From NCBI GenBank assembly GCA_017381015.1, contig JAFOCV010000009.1:1-33875 (forward strand): 33,875 nucleotides of DNA. Direction: 5' to 3'. Below, in pieces: positions 22,998 through 31,227 of this stretch. Below the pieces are notes generated by a model, which was not told the DNA's origin, did not search any database, and was given only the letters and a program-made list of their open reading frames with translations. Position 1 is the stretch's first letter; each line of letters opens with the position of its first letter. Origin of the DNA: Bacteroidaceae bacterium (GTDB lineage Bacteria > Bacteroidota > Bacteroidia > Bacteroidales > Bacteroidaceae). The position numbers and the translations under genes are program-made.

Positions 22998-24401
22998 ATG
23001 AAAATAGCAGTAGCAGGTACCGGCTATGTCGGTCTCAGTATGGCAACCCTGTTAGCACAACACAATGAAGTAATGGCTGTGGATATCATGGCTGAAAAGG
23101 TAGAGAAAATCAACCGCCGTGTATCTCCTATCCAGGATGAATATATCGAAAAGTACTTCGCAGAAAAGAAACTCAACCTTACTGCGACTCTTGATGCTGA
23201 AGCAGCATATAAGGATGCTGATTTTGTAATCATCGCAGCTCCAACTAACTACGATAGTCAGAAGAACTTCTTTGACACCTCTGCCGTTGAAGCTGTCATT
23301 GACCTCGTATTGAAATACAATCCCGATGCGGTGATGGTTATTAAGAGCACTATACCCGTCGGATACACTCGTAGTCTCTATGTTCGCTACGCACAGCGCT
23401 TCTCTACTGAACCAGCATTGCAAGGCAAGAAATTCAACCTCCTTTTCTCACCAGAATTCTTGCGCGAGAGCAAGGCCCTATATGACAATCTCTATCCCAG
23501 TCGTATCATTGTGGGCTATCCCAAGATGATAGAACAGTTTGGCGAAGAAAACGAAGCAATCAATGCTATTGCAGATGTAGAACGTCTGGAAAAGGCTGCC
23601 AATACTTTTGCTAAACTCCTTGCACAAGGTGCAATTGGAAATGGAGAAGAAATGGATTGTTTCGCTAATTGCTCGTCACTAAACGCAAATCAGGAATACA
23701 AGGGTATTCCAGTATTATTCATGGGTATGAAGGAAGCAGAAGCCGTAAAGCTCTTTGCCAACACCTACCTCGCCCTTCGCGTGAGCTACATCAACGAGCT
23801 AGATACCTATGCCGAAGTCAAAGGTCTCGACCCACAAGCCATCATTCAGGGTATTGGCCTCGACCCACGTATCGGCACACATTATAATAACCCCAGCTTT
23901 GGTTATGGTGGCTACTGCCTACCCAAGGACACCAAGCAGCTCCTTGCTAATTATCAGGACGTACCTCAAAACATGATGTCCGCTATCGTGGAGAGCAACC
24001 GCACCCGTAAGGACTTCATTGCCGACCAGGTACTTAAACTTGCCAGCTGGTATGGCTATACTGAGAATAATGAATACGATTCATCGTTCAACGTTCAACG
24101 TTCATCGTTCAACGAGCCTCCCACCGTAGGCATTTTCCGCCTCACGATGAAAGCCAATTCCGACAATTTCCGACAGAGTGCTATTCAGGGCATTATGAAG
24201 CGCATTAAGGCCAAGGGTGCCAATGTTATCATCTATGAACCAACCCTCGAAGACGGCAGCACCTTCTTCGGTAGCAAGGTCATAAATAACCTGGACGAAT
24301 TCAAGACCCTATCTCAAGCTATCATCGCCAACCGATACGAAGCTTGTTTGGATGATGTACAAGAAAAAGTATATACCCGAGATATTTTTAGAAGAGATTA
24401 A
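22998..24401 (+). CDS. ugd: UDP-glucose 6-dehydrogenase, with two repeat-encoded inserts
   Basis: Ugd oxidises UDP-glucose twice with NAD+ to UDP-glucuronate, a common capsule precursor. The 467-residue protein begins with the Rossmann motif [10 protein letters not shown] (5-14) and has the catalytic Cys307 in [12 protein letters not shown]. Conserved KSTIPVGYT (116-124) and [10 protein letters not shown] (151-160) are intact. It is longer than the ~390-440 residues usual for this type because of two odd stretches: residues about 222-232 ([10 protein letters not shown]) and 360-373 ([13 protein letters not shown]). Both are encoded by heptamer arrays (23663-23690, 24077-24112). The inserts fall between core elements and keep the frame, so the enzyme may still work. 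Confidence 0.93.
   Translation: MKIAVAGTGYVGLSMATLLAQHNEVMAVDIMAEKVEKINRRVSPIQDEYIEKYFAEKKLNLTATLDAEAAYKDADFVIIAAPTNYDSQKNFFDTSAVEAVIDLVLKYNPDAVMVIKSTIPVGYTRSLYVRYAQRFSTEPALQGKKFNLLFSPEFLRESKALYDNLYPSRIIVGYPKMIEQFGEENEAINAIADVERLEKAANTFAKLLAQGAIGNGEEMDCFANCSSLNANQEYKGIPVLFMGMKEAEAVKLFANTYLALRVSYINELDTYAEVKGLDPQAIIQGIGLDPRIGTHYNNPSFGYGGYCLPKDTKQLLANYQDVPQNMMSAIVESNRTRKDFIADQVLKLASWYGYTENNEYDSSFNVQRSSFNEPPTVGIFRLTMKANSDNFRQSAIQGIMKRIKAKGANVIIYEPTLEDGSTFFGSKVINNLDEFKTLSQAIIANRYEACLDDVQEKVYTRDIFRRD
23663..23690 (+). repeat. Heptamer array inside ugd (first insert)
   Basis: CGCTAAT, TGCTCGT, CACTAAA and CGCAAAT are four 7-base units of the spacer repeat family, read in frame as part of Ugd, between the NAD-binding domain and the central helix. 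Confidence 0.65.
24077..24112 (+). repeat. Heptamer array inside ugd (second insert)
   Basis: After an 8-base CGATTCAT come CGTTCAA, CGTTCAA, CGTTCAT and CGTTCAA in perfect register. They encode the [11 protein letters not shown] stretch in a surface linker before the C-terminal UDP-binding domain. Confidence 0.85.
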
Positions 24402-24418
24402 TAATTAATAATTACTAT

Positions 24419-25324
24419 ATGAAAGGAATCGTACTAGCCGGTGGCAGTGGTACAAGATTGTACCCCATCACAAAAGGTATCAGCAAGCAACTGATGCCCA
24501 TCTATGACAAGCCGATGGTGTATTATCCCATCTCAGTGTTAATGTTGGCTGGTATCAGAGATATTCTGATTATCTCTACCCCCTATGACCTGCCAGGATT
24601 TAAGCGACTCCTTGGTGATGGCAGTGACTATGGTGTACATTTTGAGTATGCCGAGCAGCCCAGCCCAGATGGTCTGGCCCAAGCCTTTACCATTGGTGCA
24701 AACTTTATCGGTAATGATAGCGCATGCTTGGTATTGGGGGACAATATTTTCCATGGAGCAGGTTTTACAAAGATGCTTAAGGAGGCTGTACGCACTGCCG
24801 ATGAAGAGAAAAAAGCTACCGTCTTTGGCTACTGGGTCAATGATCCTGAGCGTTATGGTGTAGCAGAGTTCGACAAAGACGGCAATTGTCTCAGTATTGA
24901 AGAGAAACCAGCAAATCCCAAGTCAAACTATGCTGTGGTAGGTCTTTACTTCTATCCTAATAAGGTAGTTGAGGTTGCTAAGAACATCAAGCCCTCGGCT
25001 CGTGGCGAATATGAAATCACTACAGTGAATCAAGAGTTCCTCGCTGATGGTGAACTGAAGGTTCAGACCCTCGGTCGTGGCTTTGCCTGGTTAGATACAG
25101 GTACACACGATTCTCTATCAGAAGCCTCAACATACGTAGAAGTTCTTGAGAAGCGTCAAGGCTTAAAAATTGCTTGTCTCGAAGGTATCGCTTATCGACA
25201 AGGATGGATTACTGAAGAACGCATGCGCGAACTTGCTCAACCCATGATCAAGAATCAATACGGCCAATATCTTCTCAAGGTCATAGACGAACTCAAAGAA
25301 ACAGGTAAACCTAATTTAGATTAA
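24419..25324 (+). CDS. rfbA: Glucose-1-phosphate thymidylyltransferase
   Basis: RfbA/RmlA makes dTDP-glucose from dTTP and glucose 1-phosphate, the entry step to dTDP-deoxysugars. The 301-residue protein has the nucleotidyltransferase signature [11 protein letters not shown] (8-18), [15 protein letters not shown] just after it (cut: [10 protein letters not shown]), VLGDNIFHG (catalytic metal-binding Asp, about 105-113) and the C-terminal DTGTHDSL. All are intact. It lies 17 bases after ugd and 4 bases before rfbB. The locus has no rfbC or rfbD in the window, so L-rhamnose is not the evident product. Confidence 0.98.
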   Translation: MKGIVLAGGSGTRLYPITKGISKQLMPIYDKPMVYYPISVLMLAGIRDILIISTPYDLPGFKRLLGDGSDYGVHFEYAEQPSPDGLAQAFTIGANFIGNDSACLVLGDNIFHGAGFTKMLKEAVRTADEEKKATVFGYWVNDPERYGVAEFDKDGNCLSIEEKPANPKSNYAVVGLYFYPNKVVEVAKNIKPSARGEYEITTVNQEFLADGELKVQTLGRGFAWLDTGTHDSLSEASTYVEVLEKRQGLKIACLEGIAYRQGWITEERMRELAQPMIKNQYGQYLLKVIDELKETGKPNLD

Positions 25325-25328
25325 AAGT

Positions 25329-26465
25329 ATGAAAAGAAATATAGTAATCACCGGTGGCGCAGGATTTATCGGCAGCCACGTAGTAAGATTATTCGTAAAT
25401 AAATATCCCGAGTATAATATTATCAACCTGGATAAGTTGACTTATGCTGGTAATCTGGCAAACTTAAAGGATATTGAAGACAAACCGAACTACAAGTTTG
25501 TAAAGATGGACATCTGCGACTTCGATGCCTTCTACCAACTGATGCAAGATGAACAGATTGATGGCATCATCCACCTTGCAGCAGAGTCTCATGTGGACCG
25601 CTCTATTAAAGACCCCTTCACCTTTGCACGTACTAATGTGATGGGTACACTTGCACTCTTGCAGGCAGCGAAGCTCTATTGGGAATCATTGCCCGAGAAG
25701 TATGAAGGCAAGCGTTTCTACCACATCTCTACCGACGAGGTATATGGCGCACTTTCTATGAACCACCCCGAAGGTATAGAGCCACCATTTACAACAACAG
25801 CTTCTTCATCGGAGCATCACTTGGCCTATGGTGGCGATTTCTTCTACGAGACCACTAAGTACAATCCCCATTCTCCCTATTCGGCTAGTAAGGCAAGTTC
25901 AGACCACTTCGTGCGTGCATACCACGACACCTATGGCATGCCTACCATTGTGACTAACTGTTCTAATAACTATGGTCCTTACCAGTTCCCCGAGAAGCTG
26001 ATACCCTTGTTCATCAACAATATCCGTCAGCGCAAGCCCCTTCCCGTATATGGCAAAGGAGAGAATGTACGTGACTGGCTGTTTGTAGAGGATCATGCAC
26101 GAGCTATTGATGTTATCTTCCACGATGGAAAGATTGCCGAAACCTACAATATCGGTGGCTTCAATGAGTGGAAAAATATTGACATTATCCACGTAGTCAT
26201 CAAGACCGTTGACCGTTTGTTGGGCAACCCTGAAGGTCATAGCCAGGACCTTATTACCTATGTTACCGACCGCCTCGGCCACGATGCTCGCTATGCTATC
26301 GATTCAACTAAATTGCAACGCGAGCTAGGTTGGGAACCTAGTTTACAGTTTGAGGAAGGTATCGAAAAAACTGTAAAATGGTACCTTGAACATCAGGAGT
26401 GGATGGATAACATTACGAGTGGTGAGTACGAGAAATACTACGATTCAATGTATAGCAATCGATAG
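25329..26465 (+). CDS. rfbB: dTDP-glucose 4,6-dehydratase
   Basis: RfbB converts dTDP-glucose to dTDP-4-keto-6-deoxyglucose with bound NAD+. The 378-residue extended-SDR protein shows GGAGFIGSH (9-17), the active-site STDEVYG (134-140) with Asp136 and Glu137, and YSASK (Tyr184, Lys188). A loop of about 25 residues after the TDE motif (NHPEGIEPPFTTTASS) is longer than in enterobacterial enzymes, as I expect for Bacteroidales. The product is the branch point for the FdtA/QdtA-type isomerases downstream. A second copy of its 3' end lies at 26589-26714. Confidence 0.98.
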   Translation: MKRNIVITGGAGFIGSHVVRLFVNKYPEYNIINLDKLTYAGNLANLKDIEDKPNYKFVKMDICDFDAFYQLMQDEQIDGIIHLAAESHVDRSIKDPFTFARTNVMGTLALLQAAKLYWESLPEKYEGKRFYHISTDEVYGALSMNHPEGIEPPFTTTASSSEHHLAYGGDFFYETTKYNPHSPYSASKASSDHFVRAYHDTYGMPTIVTNCSNNYGPYQFPEKLIPLFINNIRQRKPLPVYGKGENVRDWLFVEDHARAIDVIFHDGKIAETYNIGGFNEWKNIDIIHVVIKTVDRLLGNPEGHSQDLITYVTDRLGHDARYAIDSTKLQRELGWEPSLQFEEGIEKTVKWYLEHQEWMDNITSGEYEKYYDSMYSNR

Positions 26466-26588
26466 TATTTCTGTCTCCAAACTTCAAAAAGAATTGGATG
26501 GGCGAACGAGGTATTTATAGGATATTGATAATATCCGACCGAAGTGAGGGGAGGCAGAACTCCTCTGCCGACGTAGGGCCGGAGGTCA
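26466..26588. other. Junction segment between rfbB and its duplicated 3' end
   Basis: This 123-base piece has no gene. It holds two hairpins, GGATATT-gat-AATATCC (26520-26536) and GGCAGA-actcc-TCTGCC (26553-26569), in a stretch that is GC-richer than the surroundings. It may be a small repeat element or a recombination scar. Confidence 0.55.
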
Positions 26589-26714
26589 AGTCTTCAGTTT
26601 GAGGAGGGTATTGAGAAGACCGTTCGCTGGTACCTCGACAATCAGGAGTGGATGGATAACATCACTTCAGGGGACTATGAGAAATATTACGAAGAAATGT
26701 ACAAAGGACGATAA
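26589..26714 (+). pseudogene. Duplicated 3' stub of a second rfbB
   Basis: The frame starting SLQFEEGIEKTVRWYLDN and ending at TAA 26712-26714 encodes 41 residues that match the last 41 residues of the intact rfbB at about 33 positions. There is no start codon and nothing of rfbB upstream of the break. The stub's stop overlaps the ATG of the flippase gene (TAATG), the tight join expected in an original operon. The stub therefore probably marks where a former rfbB was replaced by the present one. Confidence 0.88.
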
Positions 26715-28198
26715 TGTCAGAAAACAACCAATCATCATATAGAAGTATTTTTAAGGCTACATCCCTTTTTGGAGGTGTTCAGGTTTATCAGATACTGATA
26801 CAGATTATTAAGTCAAAATTTGTAGCCGTATTGTTAGGACCTGCTGGTGTTGGCATCATGGGCTTGTACCAGAGCGGATTGCAACTTGTGCAACAAATAT
26901 CAAGCATGGGACTAGCTCAGAGTGCAGTGAGGGATGTGTCGGAGGCAAATGGTTCTAATGATTTGCAGAGAATAGCCAAAACTGTAACTGTAGTCCGTAA
27001 ACTTGTGTGGTTTACAGGTCTGTTAGGACTTATCATTGTCGCTTGCTGCTCACCATTGTTGAGTAAGGCATCTTTTGGTAATTATGACTATACTATACCT
27101 TTCATCATTCTCTCTATAACTTTACTACTTGACCAATTGAATGCTGGGCAGCGAGTTGTATTACAAGGTATGAGACAACTAAAAGATCTTGCTAAATGTA
27201 CGGCTTTTGGTGTAACCTTTGGTCTTATTACCTCTGTTCCATTATATTATTGGTTGGGAATTGACGGTATTATACCTACCCTCATACTGAATAGCGTGTG
27301 CTCTTTAGCATTAAGCTGGCTATACTCAAGAAAAATGAAGATAGAGAAAGTACAAGTTACTCCTAAACAAACATTTGAACAAGGAAAGCAAATGCTTATC
27401 ATGGGTATCTCAATGAGCCTTAGTGGTATATTTGCTTCCGTTGTATCTTATGCGATTAGAGGTTTTATTCGGGGTAATGGAGGTGTAGAACAGGTAGGTT
27501 TGTTTCAAGCTGGTTTTGTTATCATGACTACATATGTAGGTATGGTAATGAATGCTATTGCTACAGATTATTATCCGCGGTTAGCTGCCATTAATAAAGA
27601 TAATGCAAAGTGTAGAGAGGCCGTTAGTCAACAAGGTGAAGTAGCCGTAATGATTTTAGCCCCAATGCTTACCTTTTGTTTGGTTTTCATGCCTTTCGTC
27701 TTGAAAATTCTCTATAGTAATAGTTTCTTGGCTGCCAACGAGTATATTTCATGGGCGTGCTTGGGTATGATGTTAAGATTAGCTGCATGGGTAATAAGTT
27801 ATCTTTTTGTTGCAAAGGCCGAGTCAAAACTGTTCTTGAAAATTGAATTATCGGCTAATGTTTATTATTTAGTTTTTAGTTTACTTGGCTATAAGTATTT
27901 GGGCTTAATAGGTCTCGGACTCGCCTTTGCTTTAGAATATGTAGTGTACTTTCTGCAATGCTATTTTATCGCAAGAAAAAGATATGAGTTTAGATTTTCT
28001 GATAGCTTTATAAAATGTTATGGAATCCAATTATTGCTAGTTGTCACATGCCTTGCAGTTGTGATGCTATTTGAAGGTTGGCTTAAATACTCATTAGGTT
28101 GTGGTATTATAGTAATAAGTAGTTTCCTTGGTATTCAAGGATTGAATCAACGAATGAATTTTTTGGCCTTTGTCAAAAACAAAATTACAAAGAAATAA
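26714..28198 (+). CDS. Wzx-type polysaccharide flippase (O-antigen translocase)
   Basis: This 494-residue integral membrane protein has about 12-14 predicted helices and belongs to the MATE/PST superfamily of lipid-linked oligosaccharide flippases. The N-terminal pattern (SIFKATSLFGGVQVYQ, then LLGPAGVGIMGLYQS) is typical of Bacteroidales O-antigen translocases. It moves undecaprenyl-linked repeat units to the outer face of the membrane for polymerisation. Base composition drops here: codons are more AT-rich than in ugd-rfbA-rfbB, suggesting that the block from here on has a different history. It overlaps the stop of the rfbB stub by one base. Confidence 0.9.
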   Translation: MSENNQSSYRSIFKATSLFGGVQVYQILIQIIKSKFVAVLLGPAGVGIMGLYQSGLQLVQQISSMGLAQSAVRDVSEANGSNDLQRIAKTVTVVRKLVWFTGLLGLIIVACCSPLLSKASFGNYDYTIPFIILSITLLLDQLNAGQRVVLQGMRQLKDLAKCTAFGVTFGLITSVPLYYWLGIDGIIPTLILNSVCSLALSWLYSRKMKIEKVQVTPKQTFEQGKQMLIMGISMSLSGIFASVVSYAIRGFIRGNGGVEQVGLFQAGFVIMTTYVGMVMNAIATDYYPRLAAINKDNAKCREAVSQQGEVAVMILAPMLTFCLVFMPFVLKILYSNSFLAANEYISWACLGMMLRLAAWVISYLFVAKAESKLFLKIELSANVYYLVFSLLGYKYLGLIGLGLAFALEYVVYFLQCYFIARKRYEFRFSDSFIKCYGIQLLLVVTCLAVVMLFEGWLKYSLGCGIIVISSFLGIQGLNQRMNFLAFVKNKITKK

Positions 28199-28199
28199 T

Positions 28200-28610
28200 A
28201 TGAATCAATCGAAAATCATTGAACTTCCCAAATTCCTTGATGCAAGAGGGAACTTGTCGTTCGCTCAGAACAATACTCATATACCTTTTGAAATCAAGCG
28301 TACGTACTGGCTGTATGATGTGCCAGGAGGTGAGAGCAGGGGAGGACATGCATATAGAGAAACGGAAGAGTTTGTAATCGCTCTTTCAGGAAGCTTTGAT
28401 GTGATTGTGGATGACGGTAAGGAGAAGAAAACCTTTCACCTGAATCGTTCATACTATGGATTGTATATCCCTAAAGGTATGTGGCGTGAGATGGATAACT
28501 TCTCAACCAACTCCCTTGCATTGGAGTTTGCATCAACTAAATATAATCCGTCTGATTATATCCGTGATTACAATGAATTCTTAAAACTGAAGGAAGATGG
28601 CAAAATATAA
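28200..28610 (+). CDS. FdtA/QdtA-type sugar 3,4-ketoisomerase, cupin (first of two)
   Basis: Enzymes of this WxcM-like cupin family convert dTDP-4-keto-6-deoxyglucose to the 3-keto isomer, the substrate for 3-aminotransferases. The 136-residue protein matches the family over its length (KRTYWLYDVPGGESRGGHAY at about 28-47, then SGSFDVIVDDG and YIPKGMWREM). The active-site motif, normally RGxHAH, reads RGGHAY here, so the second His is Tyr. In FdtA/QdtA both histidines of this motif are at the active site, so activity may differ. The start at 28200 (not the TTG at 28170) lies 1 base after the flippase stop. Confidence 0.86.
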   Translation: MNQSKIIELPKFLDARGNLSFAQNNTHIPFEIKRTYWLYDVPGGESRGGHAYRETEEFVIALSGSFDVIVDDGKEKKTFHLNRSYYGLYIPKGMWREMDNFSTNSLALEFASTKYNPSDYIRDYNEFLKLKEDGKI

Positions 28611-29088
28611 TGTGTTCGATTGCACCATGGTGGAGTTGGATAAACACCATAGTGACCGTAAGGGGAACCTTACAGTAGTAGAGAATGGTGATTCCTCGAC
28701 AGGCTCAGGACAAGGTACGCTTCCTTTTGATGTGAAGAGAGTGTACTACCTTTATGATGTTCCGGGAGGTGAGAACCGTGGTTCTCATGCTCACAGGGAT
28801 TTGAGTCAGTTGATTATTGCTGCTTCGGGTTCTTTCCGTGTCACCTTGGATGATGGTAAGTGCAAACGTTCTTTCTTCTTGAATCGTCCTTATCAAGGGC
28901 TCTATGTTAAGCCAGGTATGTGGCGTGACTTGGAAGATTTCTCTTCGGGTGCAGTATGTATGGTGCTGGCATCTGAAGTATATCAGGCTGAAGATTATAT
29001 CCGCGATTATGATGAGTTTATAAAGTTTAGAAAAGAAGAAGAATTAAAAACAGATAGCAATGGAAACAAAAGTTTTAGAAATTATTAA
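28597..29088 (+). CDS. FdtA/QdtA-type sugar 3,4-ketoisomerase, cupin (second of two)
   Basis: This 163-residue paralog shares the layout of the preceding protein (VKRVYYLYDVPGGENRGSHA, then SGSFRVTLDDG, VKPGMWRDL) and keeps the full RGSHAH motif, so it is the better candidate for the ketoisomerase. Relative to its twin it has an insert of about 8 residues near position 32 (SSTGSGQG), encoded by tcctcgacaggctcagga at 28693-28710 and the following bases, which looks like a dispersed repeat inside the gene. It overlaps the first cupin by 14 bases and the ACP gene by 29 bases, so translation is tightly coupled. Confidence 0.87.
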   Translation: MAKYNVFDCTMVELDKHHSDRKGNLTVVENGDSSTGSGQGTLPFDVKRVYYLYDVPGGENRGSHAHRDLSQLIIAASGSFRVTLDDGKCKRSFFLNRPYQGLYVKPGMWRDLEDFSSGAVCMVLASEVYQAEDYIRDYDEFIKFRKEEELKTDSNGNKSFRNY

Positions 29089-29284
29089 TGACATCCGTGT
29101 AGCGAAGTCAATGAATGCAGTAGAAACTCTTAAGGAAACAGATAATCTTCGTAATGACTTGGGGCTTACAAGTTTTGATCTTGCAGAACTTACTGTACGT
29201 ATTGAAGACGAGTTTGATATTGACATCTTTGAGGATGGTCTTGTAAACACTGTTGGTGAGATTTACGCAAAACTTCAGAAGTAA
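29060..29284 (+). CDS. Dedicated acyl carrier protein
   Basis: The 74-residue acidic protein is a four-helix acyl carrier protein. The phosphopantetheine attachment site is Ser38 in GLTSFDLAEL (the common DSL reads TSF). Helix II that follows (VRIEDEFDIDI) is typical for docking to partner enzymes. It is separate from the fatty-acid ACP and sits directly before an acyl-activating enzyme, so it probably carries an acyl group for the sugar. Its start lies within the end of the second cupin gene. Confidence 0.9.
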   Translation: METKVLEIINDIRVAKSMNAVETLKETDNLRNDLGLTSFDLAELTVRIEDEFDIDIFEDGLVNTVGEIYAKLQK

Positions 29285-29288
29285 AAGA

Positions 29289-30506
29289 ATGGGAGTTTTT
29301 CTGATAGATAACGAAAGAGTATATACATATTCTGATTTGTTGGATTCACTGAATTCATCAAGTCAGTACTATCCGCTATATAAGACAGCAGATATATATT
29401 CCTATTTCGTAAACTTGATTCAGGCACTTGCCGCTAGCAGAAATCTTGTATTGCTGGATTCAGACCTTAACCCTTCTGAGATTGATGGAGTGGATGAGGA
29501 GTTGGTGAATGTAGCTGAACCTGTCGAACATTATGCGTATTCGTGTATGGAGGATGTTGTTGCCGCACTGCAGCAATCTACTTCAGAGATAACCATATTT
29601 ACTTCGGGAACAACAGGACAGCCCAAGAAGGTTATACATACGGTTTCAACTCTTACTCGTAGTGTAAGAATCGGTGGCAAGTATCAGGGGCAGATTTGGG
29701 CTTATGCTTATAATCCAACACACATGGCTGGATTGCAGGTGTTTTTCCAGGCATTTGAAAACTTGAACACGCTTATCAATGTGTTCAATAGGCAGAGAAG
29801 TGAGGTCTATGAGCTTATTAATAAATATCAGGTGACTCATATTTCTGCCACACCAACATTCTATCGCTTACTGCTTCCTTACGAAATAGCTTACGATAGT
29901 GTAGTACGTGTAACCCTTGGTGGTGAAAAGTCCGATCAACATCTTTATGACAATATTGTGAAAATTTTCCCTTCTGCAAAGATTAATAATGTCTATGCTT
30001 CAACAGAAGCGGGCTCTTTGTTTGCAGCTAAAGGGGATTGTTTTCAAATCTCAGAAAAGATTCGCGATAAGTTCACTGTTGTGGATGACGAATTATTAAT
30101 TCACAAGTCTCTCCTCGGCCGTTCGGATAGTTTCAAATTTGAAGGAGACTATTATCACTCAGGAGATTTGATTGAGTGGGTAGATAAGGAACAAGGACTC
30201 TTCCGTTTTAAAAGCCGTAAGAACGAACTTATCAATGTTGGCGGTTACAAAGTAAATCCGGGAGAGGTAGAAAATGTGTTGTTGTCCATTGAAGGTGTGA
30301 AGCAAGTATTGGTTTATGGCAAAGCTAATTCAGTGCTAGGAAATGTGCTTTGTGCAGATATTCAGTTAGAGGAAGGAACAACCCTTTCTAATGTAGATAT
30401 CAAGAAAGCTTTGGCATCTCAACTTCAGGACTTCAAGATTCCTCGCAGAATCAAGTTCGTAGAAGAATTTGAATTAACTAGAACTGGTAAACTAAAACGA
30501 TCATGA
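29289..30506 (+). CDS. AMP-dependent acyl-activating enzyme (acyl-CoA/acyl-ACP synthetase)
   Basis: This ANL-superfamily adenylate-forming enzyme activates a carboxylic acid with ATP and passes it to a thiol. From the ATG at 29289 it has 405 residues, shorter than the usual 500 or more because the N-terminal part is reduced. It has the P-loop TSGTTGQPKK (105-114), YASTEAGS (A5), SGDLIEW (A7 Asp), FKSRKNELINVGGYKVNPGEVE (A8 hinge, cut: KSRKNELINVGGYKV) and the A10 lysine in RTGKLKRS at the very end. Its place 4 bases after the ACP gene suggests that the ACP is the acceptor. The acid is unknown. Confidence 0.88.
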   Translation: MGVFLIDNERVYTYSDLLDSLNSSSQYYPLYKTADIYSYFVNLIQALAASRNLVLLDSDLNPSEIDGVDEELVNVAEPVEHYAYSCMEDVVAALQQSTSEITIFTSGTTGQPKKVIHTVSTLTRSVRIGGKYQGQIWAYAYNPTHMAGLQVFFQAFENLNTLINVFNRQRSEVYELINKYQVTHISATPTFYRLLLPYEIAYDSVVRVTLGGEKSDQHLYDNIVKIFPSAKINNVYASTEAGSLFAAKGDCFQISEKIRDKFTVVDDELLIHKSLLGRSDSFKFEGDYYHSGDLIEWVDKEQGLFRFKSRKNELINVGGYKVNPGEVENVLLSIEGVKQVLVYGKANSVLGNVLCADIQLEEGTTLSNVDIKKALASQLQDFKIPRRIKFVEEFELTRTGKLKRS

Positions 30507-31225
30507 ATATAATAGTAACAGGATGTTCCCGTGGAGTAGGCCTTGAGATTTGTAAGGTTCTTCTTGAACAGGGAAATACAGTATATGGTATTGCAAGAAG
30601 CTATACCGATGAATTTAAGGCATTAGAGTCAGAATACGAAGGCAAGGTATTCTTTAAAAGTGTTGACCTTGCTGATTGCGAGAATGTACGCCAAAATGTA
30701 TTCAAGGATTTCTGTGGTAATAAAGTAAAGATTGATGGTTATGTTAACAATGCTGCCATGGCGTACGATGATATCGTAACCAACCTCAATCTTGACTATC
30801 TGAAGGCTATGTACGATGTCAATGTCTTCACTCCTATGATGATGACAAAGAATGTAATTCGCAACATGCTCCTTCACAAGACCAAAGGTGCTATTGTGCA
30901 TATTTCGTCAATCAGTGCTCACACCGGATATAAAGGTTTGGCAATGTATGCATCTTCAAAGGGAGCTCTTGAAGCATTCTCAAAGGATACAGCTCGCGAG
31001 TGGGGACCTCTTGGCATTCGTTCTAATGTTGTTGTTCCAGGTTTCATGGCTACAGCCATGAGTTCTACTCTTACTGATGAACAGAGAGGTAAGATTTATG
31101 CTCGCACCTCACTGAAAGCGGCTACCAGTATCCGCTCAGTAGCAGAAACGGTTGCTTTCCTTTTGAGCGAGAAGGCCGAGAGTATAACAGGACAGAATAT
31201 TCATGTTGATAATGGAACAATTTAA
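30503..31225 (+). CDS. FabG-like SDR oxidoreductase
   Basis: The 240-residue classical SDR has TGCSRGVG (6-13), NNAA (82-85), Ser135/136 and YASSK (Tyr149, Lys153), and ends with the QNIHVDNGTI pattern of FabG-type 3-oxoacyl-ACP reductases. Its start overlaps the synthetase stop (ATGA). Placed after an ACP and an acyl-activating enzyme, it probably reduces an ACP-bound 3-oxoacyl group to a 3-hydroxyacyl group. Reduction of a sugar ketone is the main alternative. Confidence 0.88.
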   Translation: MNIIVTGCSRGVGLEICKVLLEQGNTVYGIARSYTDEFKALESEYEGKVFFKSVDLADCENVRQNVFKDFCGNKVKIDGYVNNAAMAYDDIVTNLNLDYLKAMYDVNVFTPMMMTKNVIRNMLLHKTKGAIVHISSISAHTGYKGLAMYASSKGALEAFSKDTAREWGPLGIRSNVVVPGFMATAMSSTLTDEQRGKIYARTSLKAATSIRSVAETVAFLLSEKAESITGQNIHVDNGTI

Positions 31226-31227
31226 TC

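Noticed and set aside
28170..28199. TTG start for the first cupin, overlapping the flippase
   Set aside because: The ATG at 28200 follows the flippase stop directly and gives the normal family start (INxxKIIELPKF-like).
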